A stretch of DNA of 64,000 nucleotides, taken from NCBI GenBank assembly GCA_905216025.1, contig CAJMSE010000003.1:110333-174332 (forward strand). The letters run 5' to 3'. The position numbers were made by a program, and so were the translations under genes. Shown piece after piece: positions 1 through 9,445 of this stretch (the stretch's first letter is position 1; each line of letters opens with the position of its first letter). The notes below the pieces were generated by a model, which worked only from the letters and a program-made list of their open reading frames with translations, made no database searches and was not told where the DNA came from. The stretch comes from an uncultured bacterium. GTDB taxonomy: Bacteria > Bacteroidota > Bacteroidia > Bacteroidales > Bacteroidaceae.

Positions 1-33
1 TCCACATGGACTGACATCCGGCAGTGTCCGACG

Positions 34-1032
34 CTACTGCGGACGTATGACGAAAGTCTTGAACCAGTCTTTCAATACGCCGCGATATTGATTCTGAGAG
101 TCGCTCACAAGAATCAGTACGCGGTTTCCGTTGCCAAGCGACGGCCCGAGGCACATGCCCTCATAGTTGGCAAGGCTGCGGCCGAAGAGCGACAGGCGGG
201 TGCGGAACGAACTGAGCAGCACCTTATCAAGACGCTCTCCCGGGCGTGCCGACGACGGGTCTACGGCATAGAGAGAGACATTCACGTATGCCCCTATCTT
301 ACGCCGCGGCACGAAAAACTCGCGCTCGAGCACTATCAGGCGGCCGTCGTCGAGGGCACACAGCTCGCTCACACCGAAAGCATAGCGTGCCGCCTTACGG
401 CGCGCCGTTGGGGCATCCATCTCATACCAGTACCACTCTGCCGGACGCAGGTCGGCCCCGAAGCTATGAAGGCGCAGCCTGTTGCGCACCGTGCTGCCCG
501 CCGTGGCCGCAGGACCGTCGGCAGGAAGGGTGCTCTCCGACGTGGTCCAGAAGCGCCCGGTGACGGCGTTATAGGTCAGAGACTCCAGCCCGTAGCCCGC
601 CGCCACGCGCCCGAAGCAGTCGGGCAGCGCGATGCTGCGCCCCGTATGACGGCCGTCCATACTGTATTCGAGGATGCGCCCGTCGGCCTCGCCGCACACG
701 AACAGCGTGCCGGTTGACGGCACGAAGGCTATCCCCTCCTGGTCGCGGTTCGGCGCTGCGGAAGACATGAAGCCCTCGTCTTCCACATTCCTTATATCGC
801 CCGACAGCGAGTCAATCTCTATTCTGAAAATCCTGAAACCGTCGGTTGCCGACTTGTCGTCGGCAACGGCATAGCGGTCGCCGCCAAGCCAGGCGATGCC
901 GCTGTAATTACCGGGAGGCACCGTGCGGCTGAAATGGTGCTGGCGGTTTTCCCCGAGGCTGAAAAAATGCTGCGCCGGTGCACCTGATGTCACCAACGCA
1001 GCAAATACTATAAGAAATGTTCTCTTCATCAT
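34..1032 (-). CDS. Secreted phytase/esterase-like domain protein
   Basis: About 332 residues beginning with a signal peptide (MKRTFLIVFAALVTSGAPAQ). I chose the ATG at 1032 (or the adjacent one at 1029) because the open frame further upstream runs into the preceding gene and reads as non-protein. The body matches the 'esterase-like activity of phytase' beta-propeller family (PF13449): a GIAWLGG strand near the start, EGIAFVPSTGTLFVCGEADG, GLESLTYN and a C-terminal NYEGMCLGP. It is probably periplasmic or surface exposed. The substrate cannot be told from sequence. It follows the beta-galactosidase gene after only 23 bp, so the two are probably co-transcribed. Family call fairly sure, function not. 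Confidence 0.75.
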   Translation of the reverse strand: MMKRTFLIVFAALVTSGAPAQHFFSLGENRQHHFSRTVPPGNYSGIAWLGGDRYAVADDKSATDGFRIFRIEIDSLSGDIRNVEDEGFMSSAAPNRDQEGIAFVPSTGTLFVCGEADGRILEYSMDGRHTGRSIALPDCFGRVAAGYGLESLTYNAVTGRFWTTSESTLPADGPAATAGSTVRNRLRLHSFGADLRPAEWYWYEMDAPTARRKAARYAFGVSELCALDDGRLIVLEREFFVPRRKIGAYVNVSLYAVDPSSARPGERLDKVLLSSFRTRLSLFGRSLANYEGMCLGPSLGNGNRVLILVSDSQNQYRGVLKDWFKTFVIRPQ

Positions 1033-1055
1033 AAAACAATTGTCGGCAGCCTGTC

Positions 1056-4000
1056 CTACCGCTTCACCGGACGGATGACGAAGGTGAAGTCGCGGTTTCC
1101 GTAAGGAATGCGGTACTGGGGGAGCGGCCATGCGCCCCAGCTGTTGACGCAGGCGAGACCCGTCTGGCACTGCTGTATGTGCACCTGTGTGAGGTCGCGG
1201 GCGGTGAGGTCGCCACTGTGGCGGCCGTGCTTCTTGTCCTTGTCAGCCCCGTCGTCAAGGTCGGACACGAGATAGTTGAGCGCACTGCACTCCATCGGAG
1301 CAGTGGAGCTGAACTCCAGTCCCCTGCCGGTCTTGCTGTCGAGCACGCAGAACGTCCTGACGTCGGTGTGGTTGCCGCTCTCCTGCGGGCGGATATACGG
1401 GAAATACTCATCCCGTACCTTGGCCTTGTACACTCCGATGAACTCGCTGCTCTTGCGGTCGGAGTAGTTCTCTACCGGTCCGCGGCCGTAGTATTCTATC
1501 TCATCATAGTTTACAGGCATCTGAAGCTGCATGCCGTAGCGCAGCATGTCGGGTACCTTGGCCTCGCTGTCGGCATTGAGACGCTGCTTCACCACCACCC
1601 TGCCGTCGGCCATGAGGGCATAGGTCATGCCGAGCAGGGCCTTGACATCGGGCATATCGAAGAGTGCCGTCACAATGACGCAGCTGTCTGTGACGGTGTG
1701 TTCCACGCCCTTGAGCTTCATCTGAGGATTCTTCCATACGGCGAGCTTGCGGGGGAACTGTGCTCCGTAGTCGTTGTCGGTGGGCGCACGCCAGAACTCC
1801 GGGGTGACAGACTCGCGGTCGAGGAGCATCGGAGTGCCGTCCACATCGAGATAGTCTATCCATCCCGACCAACGGCCGACGGTCATCGTCGTTCCTGCGG
1901 CTGTGACGGCGATGTGCGAGACGGTCTCCTTCACGGTGAAGGCAGGCGCGGCATCCTTGCCTTTCTTAGCCTTCTTCACGTCCTTGGCATTCTTGTCCGC
2001 ACCGTCGATATACTTAGCAAGGTCTACAACGGGGAACTTATAAGGCTGCACGATGAACTGCTGGCGGGCCACAACCTGACCTTTCTCCATCAGCGGAGCG
2101 GCCTCGCGGAGAGCAAAACTGAACTCCACGGCAATCTCCTTGCCGGGATACTGCTCCCTCATCTTTGCTATATTGTCGCGCAGCGAGGCGTTGCCGACGG
2201 CTTTGCGTGCCTGCGGCTGTATGCCGTTCACTTCTATCTTCAGCGGCCGGGCTGTCTCCTTGGTGTCGAGCGCCTTGACCGCAACCGTGAGATTAAGGTC
2301 GTCGAGCGTCTTGAAGAAGTTTTCGTTGTACACCTCGAAGCGTCCTTCCTTCAGTCCTTTGTCCTCAATCCACACGTTCTGATAGTAGTATTGCACCTCG
2401 TAGGCATGCGGATTGAGACGCCGGTCGGGGGCTATGATGCCGTTGCAGTTGAAGTTATAGTCACTCGCGGGATAGCGGCCGTAGTCGCCTCCGTAGGTGA
2501 ATATCTCCTTGCCGGTGATGCGGCTCTTGTCGCGCAGGCCCTGATCGACGAAATCCCAGATGTATCCGCCCTGATATTTGGGGTATTTACGGATGAGGTC
2601 CCAGTACTCCTTGAAGCCTCCCATGGAGTTGCCCATGGCGTGGGCATACTCGCACTGGATGAGCGGGCGCGGGTTGTCGCCCTTTGCATAGTTCTCGCAC
2701 GGCTTGTAATCGTAGTACATCGGGCAGAAGATATCGGTCTTGCCATTCTGTCCGGCCTGCTCGTACTGCACGGGACGGGTGGCGTCGTAGGCCTTCACCC
2801 AGTCGTAAGCCTTCTCGAAGTTGGGGCCGTAGCCGGCCTCGTTGCCGAGACTCCACACGATGATCGACGGGTGGTTCTTCAGCACTTTGACGTTAGCTTC
2901 GTTGCGCTCGAGGTGCATCTGCTCGAAGTCGGCCCTCTTGGCGAGGGTCTTGTCGCCGTATCCCATGCCGTGACTCTCAATGTTTGCCTCAGCCGTGACA
3001 TACAGGCCGTACTTGTCGCACAGGTCGTACCAGCGCGGATCGTCAGGGTAATGGCACGTGCGGACGGCGTTGATGTTGAGCTTCTTCATTATCTTGATGT
3101 CCTCAATCATGCGCTCCACGCTCACCACATAGCCTCCGTCGGGGTCGAGTTCGTGGCGGTCGGCACCCTTGATGAGCACCGGCTGGCCGTTGACGAGCAG
3201 CTGGCCGCCCTTTATCAAGACGTTGCGGAAACCCACTTTCTGCCTTACCACCTCTACGGTTTCGCCGCCCTTCTTGAGCGTTACATACAGTGTATATAAA
3301 TTAGGTGTCTCCGCCGTCCATGCCTTTACGCCCGGCACACGCACTCCCTTGCCGTCTGTGGCCACAGGAGCGCCGGCCCCCTGCGAGCAGACGGTCTGCC
3401 CGGCGGCATCTTCAAGCGTCCATTCGGCTGTGAGTCCCTTGGCGTTCAGGTCTACCGATACATCGAGCTGACCGTCCTTAAAACCTGTCGATTCGAGCAG
3501 GTCGGCCGTCACGCGCAGGTCGCTGATATGGGCCTTGGGACGCGAATAGAGATAAACCTCGCGGGCTATTCCGGTGAAGCGCCAGAAGTCCTGGTCCTCC
3601 AGATAGGAGCCGTCGCACCACCGCATCACCTGCATGGCTATGAGATTACGGCCCGGACGCAGGTATTTCGTGATGTCAAACTCAGCCGCAATCTTGCTGT
3701 CCTCGCTGTAGCCGACATACTTTCCGTTGACCCACACCGACAGGTTGCTCGTGGCCGACCCTACATGGAAGTAGACGCTGCTGCCCTTCCAGTCGTCGGG
3801 CAGGACGAACGTGCGGCGGTAAGAGCCTGTGTAGTTGTCCGTTTCAGAGATGTACGGGGGATTGCTCTCGAATGTAGTGGCCCACGAATAGCCCGTATTC
3901 TTATATATACGGTCGCCATATCCGTTGATTTCGAAGAGTCCGGGAACGGGGAAATCCACCCATTTGGAATCGTCGAAACCGGTCTTGTAGAACTCTACGG

Positions 4001-4241
4001 GACGGTCGGCATAGCTACGTGCAAAGTTGAACTTCCACTTACCTTCCATCGACAGATAACGCGATGAGGCGCTTTTGTCTCCCTTTTCCGCAAGAGCCTT
4101 GCTCTCGAAAGCGAAGAATGCGGCCCTGCGCGGCTCACGGTTAATCTGGTTTGTGCCCGGATCGCGCCACGCCGGCTTGAATGCTGCATTGGAGCCGACG
4201 GCCGACAGGCAGCATAAAGCAATGAATAATCTTCTTAACAT
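1056..4241 (-). CDS. LacZ-type beta-galactosidase (GH2)
   Basis: 1061 residues, with signal peptide (MLRRLFIALCCLSAVGSNAA), so exported rather than cytoplasmic. The domain order is that of large LacZ enzymes: N-terminal sugar-binding jelly roll, Ig-like GH2 domain, TIM barrel and C-terminal beta-galactosidase small-chain domain. The acid/base Glu is E468 in SLGNEAGYG, the nucleophile E531 in IQCEYAHAMGNSMG. A lysine-rich insertion (KNAKDVKKAKKGKD) lies between the barrel and the C-terminal domain. It hydrolyses terminal beta-galactosides. No SusC/SusD genes flank it, so it is not in an obvious polysaccharide utilisation locus. It is the first gene of a two-gene unit with the phytase-like gene. 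Confidence 0.93.
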   Translation of the reverse strand: MLRRLFIALCCLSAVGSNAAFKPAWRDPGTNQINREPRRAAFFAFESKALAEKGDKSASSRYLSMEGKWKFNFARSYADRPVEFYKTGFDDSKWVDFPVPGLFEINGYGDRIYKNTGYSWATTFESNPPYISETDNYTGSYRRTFVLPDDWKGSSVYFHVGSATSNLSVWVNGKYVGYSEDSKIAAEFDITKYLRPGRNLIAMQVMRWCDGSYLEDQDFWRFTGIAREVYLYSRPKAHISDLRVTADLLESTGFKDGQLDVSVDLNAKGLTAEWTLEDAAGQTVCSQGAGAPVATDGKGVRVPGVKAWTAETPNLYTLYVTLKKGGETVEVVRQKVGFRNVLIKGGQLLVNGQPVLIKGADRHELDPDGGYVVSVERMIEDIKIMKKLNINAVRTCHYPDDPRWYDLCDKYGLYVTAEANIESHGMGYGDKTLAKRADFEQMHLERNEANVKVLKNHPSIIVWSLGNEAGYGPNFEKAYDWVKAYDATRPVQYEQAGQNGKTDIFCPMYYDYKPCENYAKGDNPRPLIQCEYAHAMGNSMGGFKEYWDLIRKYPKYQGGYIWDFVDQGLRDKSRITGKEIFTYGGDYGRYPASDYNFNCNGIIAPDRRLNPHAYEVQYYYQNVWIEDKGLKEGRFEVYNENFFKTLDDLNLTVAVKALDTKETARPLKIEVNGIQPQARKAVGNASLRDNIAKMREQYPGKEIAVEFSFALREAAPLMEKGQVVARQQFIVQPYKFPVVDLAKYIDGADKNAKDVKKAKKGKDAAPAFTVKETVSHIAVTAAGTTMTVGRWSGWIDYLDVDGTPMLLDRESVTPEFWRAPTDNDYGAQFPRKLAVWKNPQMKLKGVEHTVTDSCVIVTALFDMPDVKALLGMTYALMADGRVVVKQRLNADSEAKVPDMLRYGMQLQMPVNYDEIEYYGRGPVENYSDRKSSEFIGVYKAKVRDEYFPYIRPQESGNHTDVRTFCVLDSKTGRGLEFSSTAPMECSALNYLVSDLDDGADKDKKHGRHSGDLTARDLTQVHIQQCQTGLACVNSWGAWPLPQYRIPYGNRDFTFVIRPVKR

Positions 4242-4316
4242 GATAATAATAAATAACTTATAATTGGTTTAAATGGTTGTTTCTGCAACGGTTCTCATTC
4301 GTAATCGTCGTGGTTT

Positions 4317-5015
4317 TCATTCATAATCGTCTATCACAGAGTTGATGAAGTCCTGCATGGGCTTGCCCGCCTTGAACACCTTTTCCATCTCGTCGAGCCA
4401 TGCGTCGCCACTGAAGAAATCCTCGCCGACACCGTGCCAGCAGCAAAAGTCTTTCATACGGAGGTATGACAGATGCTCGTAGTCGCGCGGAAAACCTGAC
4501 GGGCATGTCTTCAGACGCGCCAGGCCGAAGCCCTGACGGTCGTCCCAGCCGGCGGTCTCGGGTGCCCCGAAGTATCTGACGAACTCCTCACTGCCGACGC
4601 AGCGCAGCCATTCGGAGATATTTCCCATTATCTCGTTGCGGCACGCATTGAGTATATTGGTGGGCAGCCAGTAGTTGCCGCAGGCCAGCAGGCAGTGACC
4701 CGGCTCGAGATGGATATAGTATCCGCCATGCAGCGCCTTCTTGCCGTGTGCCGCAATGTATGCCCCGAAGTGGTTTTTATAGGGCGACTTGTCGTTCGAG
4801 AAGCGCGTGTCGCGGTAGAAGCGGTATGTGGCGTCCTTCACCGTGATGTGCGACACGGACGGGTCGAATGCCGAGATGCGGGCTATCGCCTGCTCCACTC
4901 CGCGCTCGAAGTCTGCCCTCGCCTCCATATACTCATCCTTATGCTCCTGAAACCACTGGCGGTTGTTGTTCGCCATGATATCCCGTAGAAATCCGAAAAT
5001 CCTGTCAGTATTCAT
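4317..5015 (-). CDS. DUF2461 family protein
   Basis: 232 residues matching the DUF2461/TIGR02453 family: an N-terminal NNNRQWFQEHKDEY motif, the conserved YRFYRDTRFSNDKSPYKNHFGAY block near residues 66-86, and GGYYIHLEPG. No signal peptide or membrane segment, so cytoplasmic. The function of the family is not known. It stands 75 bp upstream of the beta-galactosidase gene on the same strand and has its own promoter-like sequence, so it may or may not be co-transcribed with it. Confidence 0.85.
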   Translation of the reverse strand: MNTDRIFGFLRDIMANNNRQWFQEHKDEYMEARADFERGVEQAIARISAFDPSVSHITVKDATYRFYRDTRFSNDKSPYKNHFGAYIAAHGKKALHGGYYIHLEPGHCLLACGNYWLPTNILNACRNEIMGNISEWLRCVGSEEFVRYFGAPETAGWDDRQGFGLARLKTCPSGFPRDYEHLSYLRMKDFCCWHGVGEDFFSGDAWLDEMEKVFKAGKPMQDFINSVIDDYE

Positions 5016-5161
5016 CGATACGGTATTTATAGATGTTTGTTACCTTATTAATATATGTACGCTACATTATTTATATATATTCGCTGCCTTGTCATCAGGT
5101 TTCTGCCGACTTGCTTATTGATATACGTCTACCTGTCTGCCGATATATGTTATTATGCCCG

Positions 5162-5169
5162 CAAATTTA
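5162..5169 (-). promoter_or_regulatory. Promoter -7 box for the DUF2461 gene
   Basis: On the minus strand this reads TAAATTTG, matching the Bacteroidetes TAnnTTTG box, about 145 bp upstream of the DUF2461 start. No convincing -33 TTTG was found. Confidence 0.4.
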
Positions 5170-5262
5170 ATAAAAATTATCCTTTCCGTCAAATTATCCG
5201 GCTATTATCAGTCTCAGACATGGCATATTGCAGCCTCACCGGCTGCCGGGACCGGCTTCTTA

Positions 5263-5294
5263 TTTGCCCGTCTCGATTTTATTGAGTATATTTG
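5263..5294 (+). promoter_or_regulatory. Bacteroidetes-type promoter of the patatin gene
   Basis: TTTG at 5263-5266, a 20-bp spacer and TATATTTG at 5287-5294: a full match to the Bacteroidetes housekeeping promoter. It lies 36 bp before the ATG and rules out the TTG at 5292 as a start. Confidence 0.75.
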
Positions 5295-5330
5295 CAGCTG
5301 CGAGAAAAAACAAAATACGCATTCAAGACA

Positions 5331-6194
5331 ATGAAAAAGGGACTTATACTCGAGGGCGGAGCCATGCGCGGGATGTTCACCGCCGGAATAACGGACGTCA
5401 TGATGGAACACGGCATCGAACCCGACGGCATCATAGGAGTATCGGCCGGAGCGGCTTTCGGATGCAACTACAAGTCGCGCCAGCCGGGCCGCGTGCTGCG
5501 ATACAACAAGCGTTTCGCACACGACAGCCGCTACAGCGGCATCCGTTCGCTGCTGAAGACGGGCGACCTGTTCAACGCCGACTTCGCCTACCATACAGTA
5601 CCGACGGAATACGACGCATTCGACAACGAGGCATTTGAAAGCAATCCCATGGAATACTACATCGTATGCACCGACGTGGAGACGGGGAAGGCCGTATATA
5701 AGAAATGCGAACGCGGCGGACACGAGTTCTACGACTGGGTCCGCGCATCGGCCTCCATGCCGGTGGTGTCGCGTGTCGTGGAGCTGGAGGGCATGAAACT
5801 GCTCGACGGCGGAATGACGGACTCCATCCCGCTGGAATATTTCGAGAGCATCGGATACGACCGTAACATTGTCATCCTGACGCAGCCGGCCGGCTATACG
5901 AAGCGTCCCAACAGGGCCATGCCACTGATACGGTACAGTCTCAGAAAGTATCCGGCGGCCGCCGAGGCCATGATAAACAGGCACACGATGTATAACGGCC
6001 AGCTCGAATACGTCAGAGAGGCCGAGAAGGAGGGGCGCTGCATGGTCATACGACCGGACGGACCGCTGCCAATAGGCCATATATCACACGACCCGGATGA
6101 GATACAGAGGGTCTACGACATCGGCGTGGAGACGGGAAAAAGATACGTTGAAGCAATCAAGGAGTTCCTCGACGGACAATCAGACGCGCTTTGA
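5331..6194 (+). CDS. Patatin-like phospholipase
   Basis: 287 residues of the patatin family, closest in style to bacterial YjjU-type proteins. The oxyanion loop is GGAMRG (residues 9-14), the nucleophile elbow GVSAG (36-40, Ser38) and the catalytic Asp D159 in LLDGGMTD, so the Ser-Asp dyad is intact. The start is the ATG at 5331 just downstream of the promoter. No signal peptide or membrane helix is visible, so it should act in the cytoplasm or at the inner membrane face on acyl lipids. trmD follows after 40 bp with its own promoter-like box. Confidence 0.88.
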   Translation: MKKGLILEGGAMRGMFTAGITDVMMEHGIEPDGIIGVSAGAAFGCNYKSRQPGRVLRYNKRFAHDSRYSGIRSLLKTGDLFNADFAYHTVPTEYDAFDNEAFESNPMEYYIVCTDVETGKAVYKKCERGGHEFYDWVRASASMPVVSRVVELEGMKLLDGGMTDSIPLEYFESIGYDRNIVILTQPAGYTKRPNRAMPLIRYSLRKYPAAAEAMINRHTMYNGQLEYVREAEKEGRCMVIRPDGPLPIGHISHDPDEIQRVYDIGVETGKRYVEAIKEFLDGQSDAL

Positions 6195-6218
6195 TTCGTC
6201 GAAATCATGAATTTTTCG

Positions 6219-6226
6219 TAATTTTG
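6219..6226 (+). promoter_or_regulatory. Promoter-like -7 box directly before trmD
   Basis: TAATTTTG fits TAnnTTTG and ends 8 bp before the trmD ATG. If used, the trmD mRNA would be nearly leaderless. A TTTG at 6190-6193 is spaced 25 bp, longer than usual. Confidence 0.4.
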
Positions 6227-6234
6227 CACGCATT

Positions 6235-6921
6235 ATGAGAATAGACATTATCACCGTGCTGCCCGAGATGTTAGAGGGCTTCGTGAACGAATCGATACTG
6301 GCAAGGGCGCAGAAGAAGGGCCTCGCCGAGATACATCTGCATAACCTCCGCGACTACACGCGCGACAAATGGCGCCGCGTGGACGACTACCCGTACGGCG
6401 GTTTCGCCGGCATGGTGATGCAGTGCGAGCCTATCGACAGGGCCATATCGGCCCTGAAAGCCGAGCGCGACTACGACGAGGTAATATACACGTCGCCCGA
6501 CGGGGAGCAGTTCGACCAGCACTTGGCCAACGAACTGTCGATGAAAGGCAACATCATAATACTCTGCGGCCACTACAAGGGCATCGACCAGCGCGTCCGC
6601 GACCACCTGATAACCCGCGAGATAAGCATCGGCGACTACGTGCTGACGGGCGGAGAGCTTGCCGCCGCGGTGATGGCCGACGCCATCGTGCGCATCGTTC
6701 CCGGTGTGATCGGCGACGAGCAGAGCGCCCTTTCCGACTGTTTTCAGGACGACATGCTTTCCGCTCCCATATACACGAGGCCCGCGGAATACAACGGTTG
6801 GAAAGTGCCGGAGATTCTGCTGAGCGGCAACGAGGCGAAGATAAAGCAGTGGGAACTCGACCAGGCCATGGCACGCACGGCAAAACTGCGCCCCGACCTG
6901 CTCGAAGGGAAAAATGGATAA
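6235..6921 (+). CDS. trmD: tRNA (guanine37-N1)-methyltransferase TrmD
   Basis: 228 residues, the usual length. It transfers a methyl group from S-adenosylmethionine to G37 of tRNAs reading CNN codons, preventing +1 frameshifts. Diagnostic blocks are LPEMLEGF at the N-terminus, RRVDDYPYGGFAGMVM, ILCGHYKGIDQRV from residue 110, and EISIGDYVLTGGELAA, the deep trefoil-knot AdoMet site. The C-terminal helical domain is present. It is not in the rpsP-rimM-rplS cluster seen in many bacteria, but stands after the patatin gene, with a convergent terminator downstream. Confidence 0.97.
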   Translation: MRIDIITVLPEMLEGFVNESILARAQKKGLAEIHLHNLRDYTRDKWRRVDDYPYGGFAGMVMQCEPIDRAISALKAERDYDEVIYTSPDGEQFDQHLANELSMKGNIIILCGHYKGIDQRVRDHLITREISIGDYVLTGGELAAAVMADAIVRIVPGVIGDEQSALSDCFQDDMLSAPIYTRPAEYNGWKVPEILLSGNEAKIKQWELDQAMARTAKLRPDLLEGKNG

Positions 6922-7029
6922 AGAAGCCGAGACTATAAAAACGGCATAACGATAAATCAGGAAAAAAGAACATAACCACATTCGTTTGCAGGTATTCGAG
7001 AATTTACCTTTTTTGCCTATGAAAAGATT

Positions 7030-7074
7030 GTCTTCCCTTTTTCCATAATATGGAAACTATGGAAAAAGGAAAGA
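7030..7074. terminator. Bidirectional terminator between trmD and the barrel operon
   Basis: Long inverted repeat TCTTCCCTTTTTCCATA / TATGGAAAAAGGAAAGA with one mismatch, A/T-rich on both flanks, between two convergent genes. Confidence 0.7.
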
Positions 7075-7098
7075 CGATTAATTATTGTAGTCCATGGT

Positions 7099-9441
7099 TT
7101 ATTTTGAAATGGTTGTCTGGTTGATGTCTATCACTTCGGTATTGTCAAACTTATGTTTCTTCTTGCCATAGTTGAAGCGGTAGCTTATACTTATTCTTCC
7201 TATATTATCATATAGATAAGGTATGCGGGTGACCACATACTGTTTGTATATTCCTAAATCAATATTCTCACGCAATTCTCTTTTATACGGATTGTTATAT
7301 GAAATTCGGAAATTCCAATTGTCAACGCTATATGATGCACTCATGTCGATATTGACTTGTGCTTGATATATTCGGCCGGTTTGATTGTTGATAGTTTCGG
7401 GTTGAGTCAAAAAGCCAATGCGAGCTCTCCAGCCTTTATGCTGATAAACAACGTGCCCCATAGCGTAAAGCGAGTGATGATATAGAGTTTTCCATACGTT
7501 CACTTTATCATAGTTATAGAGCAACCCGGTGCGAATATACAAACGCTTGGGGAGTATGTTGTATTGGATGGCTGCTTCGTAATGCTGTTGCCAGTTAGTT
7601 CCACTGTTCTGCACTTTCCAGAGCAGTGAATTACGTATTTCGTCGTATTCACATTTTCGGTAAATCATGTTTGTGTTCAGATAAAATGTGGCATATGTCA
7701 TCCATGTAAACCGCTTGTTGATGTTCCACGTGTGTGTGAAAAGTAGGTCGTAATTCATATAATCTTTCAATTCCGGATTGCCTTGTATGATTTCATATTC
7801 ATTGTACCTGTATTCGTCTCCTGTGCGATTGGCATTGCTGGCTTCTACACTGGTGGCTTGTCCGCGCAAAGAGAACGAATGCTTTTTGTATGTATAAGAA
7901 AAACGAACGGAAGGAGTAAAGAATACATTAGTGGTTGAATTATTCCCTGTTTCTACATGTGATATATGGCCGGCAATCCTTGCTTGTATGTTAAAGCGAT
8001 TTTTGATGCGGTAGTTATAGGTCACATTCAAACGGGTATTGCTTTTGTCAAGCGATACATCATAGGTGTTCTCACCACGTAGATTCAGATTGTCTGTATG
8101 CGTCAGATCCTGCCCGAGGTCTATATTCAGCGAAGATCTGTTCTTGAATGTTTTGGTATAATTAATCTTTCCACTGGCATAATAGCTTTTCTCATCGGTT
8201 CTATTGCGATATGTGTCTGTAATGTCTTCATCTTCACGATGTTCATACCATCGGTCATAATCGTTGTCTCCATAACTACCATAAAGCTCGACACGCAAAC
8301 GTTGGTTATGGGGCATTGTGCCGGTGTATTGTAATTTCAAACAAGGGTTAAGGCTGTTGGATTGTATTTGCTCTTGCTTGACAAGCAAAGACGGGGCTGT
8401 GTTGTATTGCAAGCTGTTCCAACTGTCTGTCTCTGAACCGCTTTGGTTTAAACGTAATGAGACATAAAAGCTTTGTAATTTGTTACGATAGATGTAATTT
8501 AAGTAACCATTCAAACGATGCGAATTATCATCAGCAGGCATAAAACGGTCTGTCCTTGTTACTGACTCATTGGGGAAATTATAAGTGGTGACGGTCTGCC
8601 CCTTATTATGAAAGTCTGTGTTTTTATAGCGGCCGGACAATGACAATGCGAATTCTGACTTATCTTGAAAGTATTGTGTGTTTACACGGCCGTCTCCCTC
8701 TAAGCTTGTAAAATAATGGTTGGCATTGAGTCCCACAGTGCCGGCGTAGTCGCGTTCTTTCATGATATAGTCAATTATCGTACCTGCCTGTGGGTACTCC
8801 GGCTTACCCATAGGATAAAGGTCAACCCGTTTGATGTACTTTGCATCAAGATCGCGCACCTCGTCTTGTGTGGCTTCACGTCCGTTGATGCAGAGTAACA
8901 CCGCCTGATTCATATAGCTGATGGAGTGGTCGGAAGTATTCACGTTCAATTCCGGCACCATCAATGCGTCTAATGCGCTGTAACCATCATAGGCATGGCG
9001 AAGTTCCTCTTTGGTGGGATATACCATCAATTTGTCTTCTGTTCGTACCCTGCTTTCACCGAGTACAATCACTTCGTGTATCTGCATGATATCCTTCTTC
9101 ATCACAACGTCGCCCAAGCGTATGGATGTCTCTTCGGTCGGTTGAATGTTCATCACCAGTTCTTTGTAGCCGAGATAGCTGAAAACGAGTCGTTGTACCT
9201 TGTTCGTTTGTGGTACTTCCAGTTTGAATTCACCCTTAGAGTTTGTTATTGTGCCTTTCACAAAGGTGGAGTCATCAACAAAACAGCGTATGGTGACACT
9301 TACAAGGATATTTTTTTCATTGTCTGTAAGATTACCTGTTATAAGTTGTACGTTGTTACCTTTCAACGGGTAAGCGACAAAGATGAGAAAAAATGATATA
9401 ATAAATTTCATAAGATACTTTTTTTTCAACAGATTTACCAT
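7099..9441 (-). CDS. Outer-membrane beta-barrel protein with CarboxypepD-like N-terminus
   Basis: About 780 residues; translation may instead start at the second Met (9411), which gives a cleaner signal peptide (MKFIISFFLIFVAYPLKG). After it comes a carboxypeptidase-regulatory-like Ig fold (about 35-110, with GTITNSKGEFKLEVP and FSYLGYKELVM), a plug-like stretch (YDGYSALDALMVPELNVN) and a C-terminal barrel rich in aromatic alternating strands. It resembles TonB-receptor-like proteins without an evident TonB box. The DNA is visibly more AT-rich than its neighbours, suggesting later acquisition. It starts 4 bp after the preceding barrel gene stops, so it is the last gene of the ECF sigma operon. 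Confidence 0.7.
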   Translation of the reverse strand: MVNLLKKKYLMKFIISFFLIFVAYPLKGNNVQLITGNLTDNEKNILVSVTIRCFVDDSTFVKGTITNSKGEFKLEVPQTNKVQRLVFSYLGYKELVMNIQPTEETSIRLGDVVMKKDIMQIHEVIVLGESRVRTEDKLMVYPTKEELRHAYDGYSALDALMVPELNVNTSDHSISYMNQAVLLCINGREATQDEVRDLDAKYIKRVDLYPMGKPEYPQAGTIIDYIMKERDYAGTVGLNANHYFTSLEGDGRVNTQYFQDKSEFALSLSGRYKNTDFHNKGQTVTTYNFPNESVTRTDRFMPADDNSHRLNGYLNYIYRNKLQSFYVSLRLNQSGSETDSWNSLQYNTAPSLLVKQEQIQSNSLNPCLKLQYTGTMPHNQRLRVELYGSYGDNDYDRWYEHREDEDITDTYRNRTDEKSYYASGKINYTKTFKNRSSLNIDLGQDLTHTDNLNLRGENTYDVSLDKSNTRLNVTYNYRIKNRFNIQARIAGHISHVETGNNSTTNVFFTPSVRFSYTYKKHSFSLRGQATSVEASNANRTGDEYRYNEYEIIQGNPELKDYMNYDLLFTHTWNINKRFTWMTYATFYLNTNMIYRKCEYDEIRNSLLWKVQNSGTNWQQHYEAAIQYNILPKRLYIRTGLLYNYDKVNVWKTLYHHSLYAMGHVVYQHKGWRARIGFLTQPETINNQTGRIYQAQVNIDMSASYSVDNWNFRISYNNPYKRELRENIDLGIYKQYVVTRIPYLYDNIGRISISYRFNYGKKKHKFDNTEVIDINQTTISK

Positions 9442-9445
9442 AGTC

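Noticed and set aside
1179..3299. 706-codon frame antisense to the beta-galactosidase gene
   Set aside because: It mirrors the codon bias of the real GH2 gene, which carries all catalytic motifs; the translation has no family features.
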